NCBI GenBank assembly: GCA_964551215.1
Contig: CAZKBV010000024.1
Span: 1-24,345 of the forward strand
Origin: JAFLUQ01 sp964551215
GTDB lineage: Bacteria > Bacillota > Clostridia > UMGS1883
Length of the DNA stretch: 24,345 nt
Direction: 5' to 3'
Shown here: piece by piece, positions 23,540 through 24,345 of the stretch
Position numbering within the stretch: position 1 is the stretch's first letter
Layout of the letters: every line of letters begins with the position of its first letter
Program-made: the position numbers and the translations under genes
Notes under the pieces: model-generated
Databases searched by the model: none
The model's input: only the letters and a program-made list of their open reading frames with translations
Told to the model about the DNA's origin: nothing

Positions 23540-24233
23540 TGTTCTTCACCTCAAATTTATAACCCACTCCCCAAACGGTTTTCAGGCTCCAGCTTTCGTC
23601 GTACCCCTCCAACTTTTCTCTGAGACGCTTTACGTGAACGTCAACCGTGCGGGAATCACCGTAATAATCGAAGCCCCACACATCCTCGAGAAGCTGCTCT
23701 CTGGTGAAAACACGGTTGGGATGGCTTGCGAGGAAATATAAAAGTTCCAGCTCCTTGGGGGGAATATCGTAGGATTTGCCCCCCAAGGTAAGCTCATAAT
23801 TTGTAAGATTTATGGTTATGTTGGGATACTGAATTATTTTTTCTTCGGGTTCATCGCTTTTGGATTCGCTTCTGCGAAGCACAGCCTTTACCCGCGCCAC
23901 AAGCTCCTTGCCCTCAAAGGGCTTTACCATATAGTCGTCGGCCCCAAGCTCCAAGCCCAAAACCTTGTCGAAGGTTTCGCCTTTGGCGGTGAGCATGATT
24001 ATGGGCATGGCACTGGTTTTGCGTATTTCACGGCAGACCGTCATGCCGTCCATCTTGGGCATCATAATGTCCAAAATGGCCATGTCGGGCTTTTCCTTTT
24101 CAAATTCTTCGAGGGCCTTTTCCCCGTTGTTGCATATTATCGTGTCATAGCCTTCCTTTTTCAAATACAGCCGCACAAGCTCGCAGATGTTTGCGTCGTC
24201 ATCGACAATCATTATTTTTTTTGTTTTTTTCAT
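23532..24233 (-). CDS. OmpR/PhoB-family response regulator
   Basis: The partner of the adjacent kinase. The receiver domain (about 5-118) has the acidic pocket Asp11-Asp13 in IVDDDAN, phospho-acceptor Asp55 in MAILDIMMPKMDG, Thr82 in MLTAKGE and Lys104 in DDYMVKPF. The C-terminal winged helix (about 135-230) has IPPKELELLYFLASHPNRVF split by a turn, REQLLEDVWGFDYYGDSRTVDVH and a KTVWGVGYKFE end typical of OmpR-type DNA-binding domains. Length 233 aa. GGGGAG (24242-24247) lies 8 bases before the ATG. It is the first gene of a probable regulator-kinase operon that reads towards htrA. Repeat copy 4 lies about 49 bases upstream of its start, in or near the promoter region. Confidence 0.95.
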   Translation of the reverse strand: MKKTKKIMIVDDDANICELVRLYLKKEGYDTIICNNGEKALEEFEKEKPDMAILDIMMPKMDGMTVCREIRKTSAMPIIMLTAKGETFDKVLGLELGADDYMVKPFEGKELVARVKAVLRRSESKSDEPEEKIIQYPNITINLTNYELTLGGKSYDIPPKELELLYFLASHPNRVFTREQLLEDVWGFDYYGDSRTVDVHVKRLREKLEGYDESWSLKTVWGVGYKFEVKNIG

Positions 24234-24281
24234 GTTTACTTCTCCCCTCGGTAAAAATTTATACTTATAATTTTATTTATA

Positions 24282-24345
24282 TTTAAATCAGAGCAACGCT
24301 CCATCAAGCTTGCTTGAAATGGAGCTTGCGAACGATTGCAACCTG
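24282..24345 (+). repeat. Structured intergenic repeat, copy 4 (cut by the window end)
   Basis: It begins with the shared edge TTTAAATC and matches copy 2 almost base for base to the window end, including GCTCCATCAAGCTTGCTTG, ATGGAGC and the GAACGATTGCAACCTG segment. One difference weakens the first hairpin (CAGAGC in place of CGGAGC). The part with the closing stem and inner hairpins, if present, lies outside the window. Same orientation as the other three copies, upstream of the response regulator gene on the opposite strand. Confidence 0.8.

Overview
The window reads as a chromosomal stretch of a spore-forming or spore-descended member of the Clostridia (Bacillota). Evidence: engulfment genes spoIIP and spoIID, a sepF-ylmH division cluster joined to ileS-lspA-rluD, hfq directly behind miaA, a Zn-finger bacterial IleS, a MutL with the endonuclease motif, Gram-positive-type Shine-Dalgarno sites and near-consensus sigma-A promoters. 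Base composition looks balanced, with AT-rich intergenic gaps. No phage, plasmid or CRISPR genes were seen.

Layout. (1) 56-11763, plus strand: a tightly packed run mutL-miaA-hfq-HlyD-like-yggS-sepF-ylmH-ileS-[secreted propeller-like orphan]-lspA-rluD, with many overlaps or gaps of a few bases, closed by a 14-bp terminator hairpin. (2) 12056-14150: class II aldolase gene fba (minus) divergent from spoIIP (plus), then tRNA-Gln(CTG) on the minus strand with a perfect consensus promoter and its own terminator. (3) 14461-17621: spoIID (minus) divergent from dapA-dapB (plus; first diaminopimelate/lysine steps). (4) 17718-20432, minus: rodA, an AEC-family permease and an XRE/S24 regulator whose expected catalytic lysine is arginine. 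(5) 20693-24233, minus: a response regulator, its sensor kinase and an HtrA-type membrane-anchored protease, an arrangement that suggests an envelope or secretion stress circuit.

The most unusual content is not a protein. Four copies of one dispersed repeat lie in intergenic gaps, all in the same orientation: 11845-12018, 14286-14459, 15648-15739 (compact) and 24282-24345 (cut by the window end). The two complete copies are both 174 nt. They fold into a 5' hairpin region followed by a closing stem that encloses three hairpins, one with a GTAA tetraloop, one with a 17-bp stem and one GC-rich. Differences between copies fall on paired positions and keep the pairing (A-T to G-C, G.T to G-C) in at least three stems. 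The compact copy has lost the three inner hairpins but keeps the closing stem. I do not recognise this family. It is either a structured RNA carried on a small mobile element or a palindromic repeat spread by an unidentified transposase. Copies 2 and 3 flank spoIID as direct repeats.

Five starts were set downstream of the longest open frame using Shine-Dalgarno or promoter evidence: ileS, rluD, spoIID, rodA and htrA.
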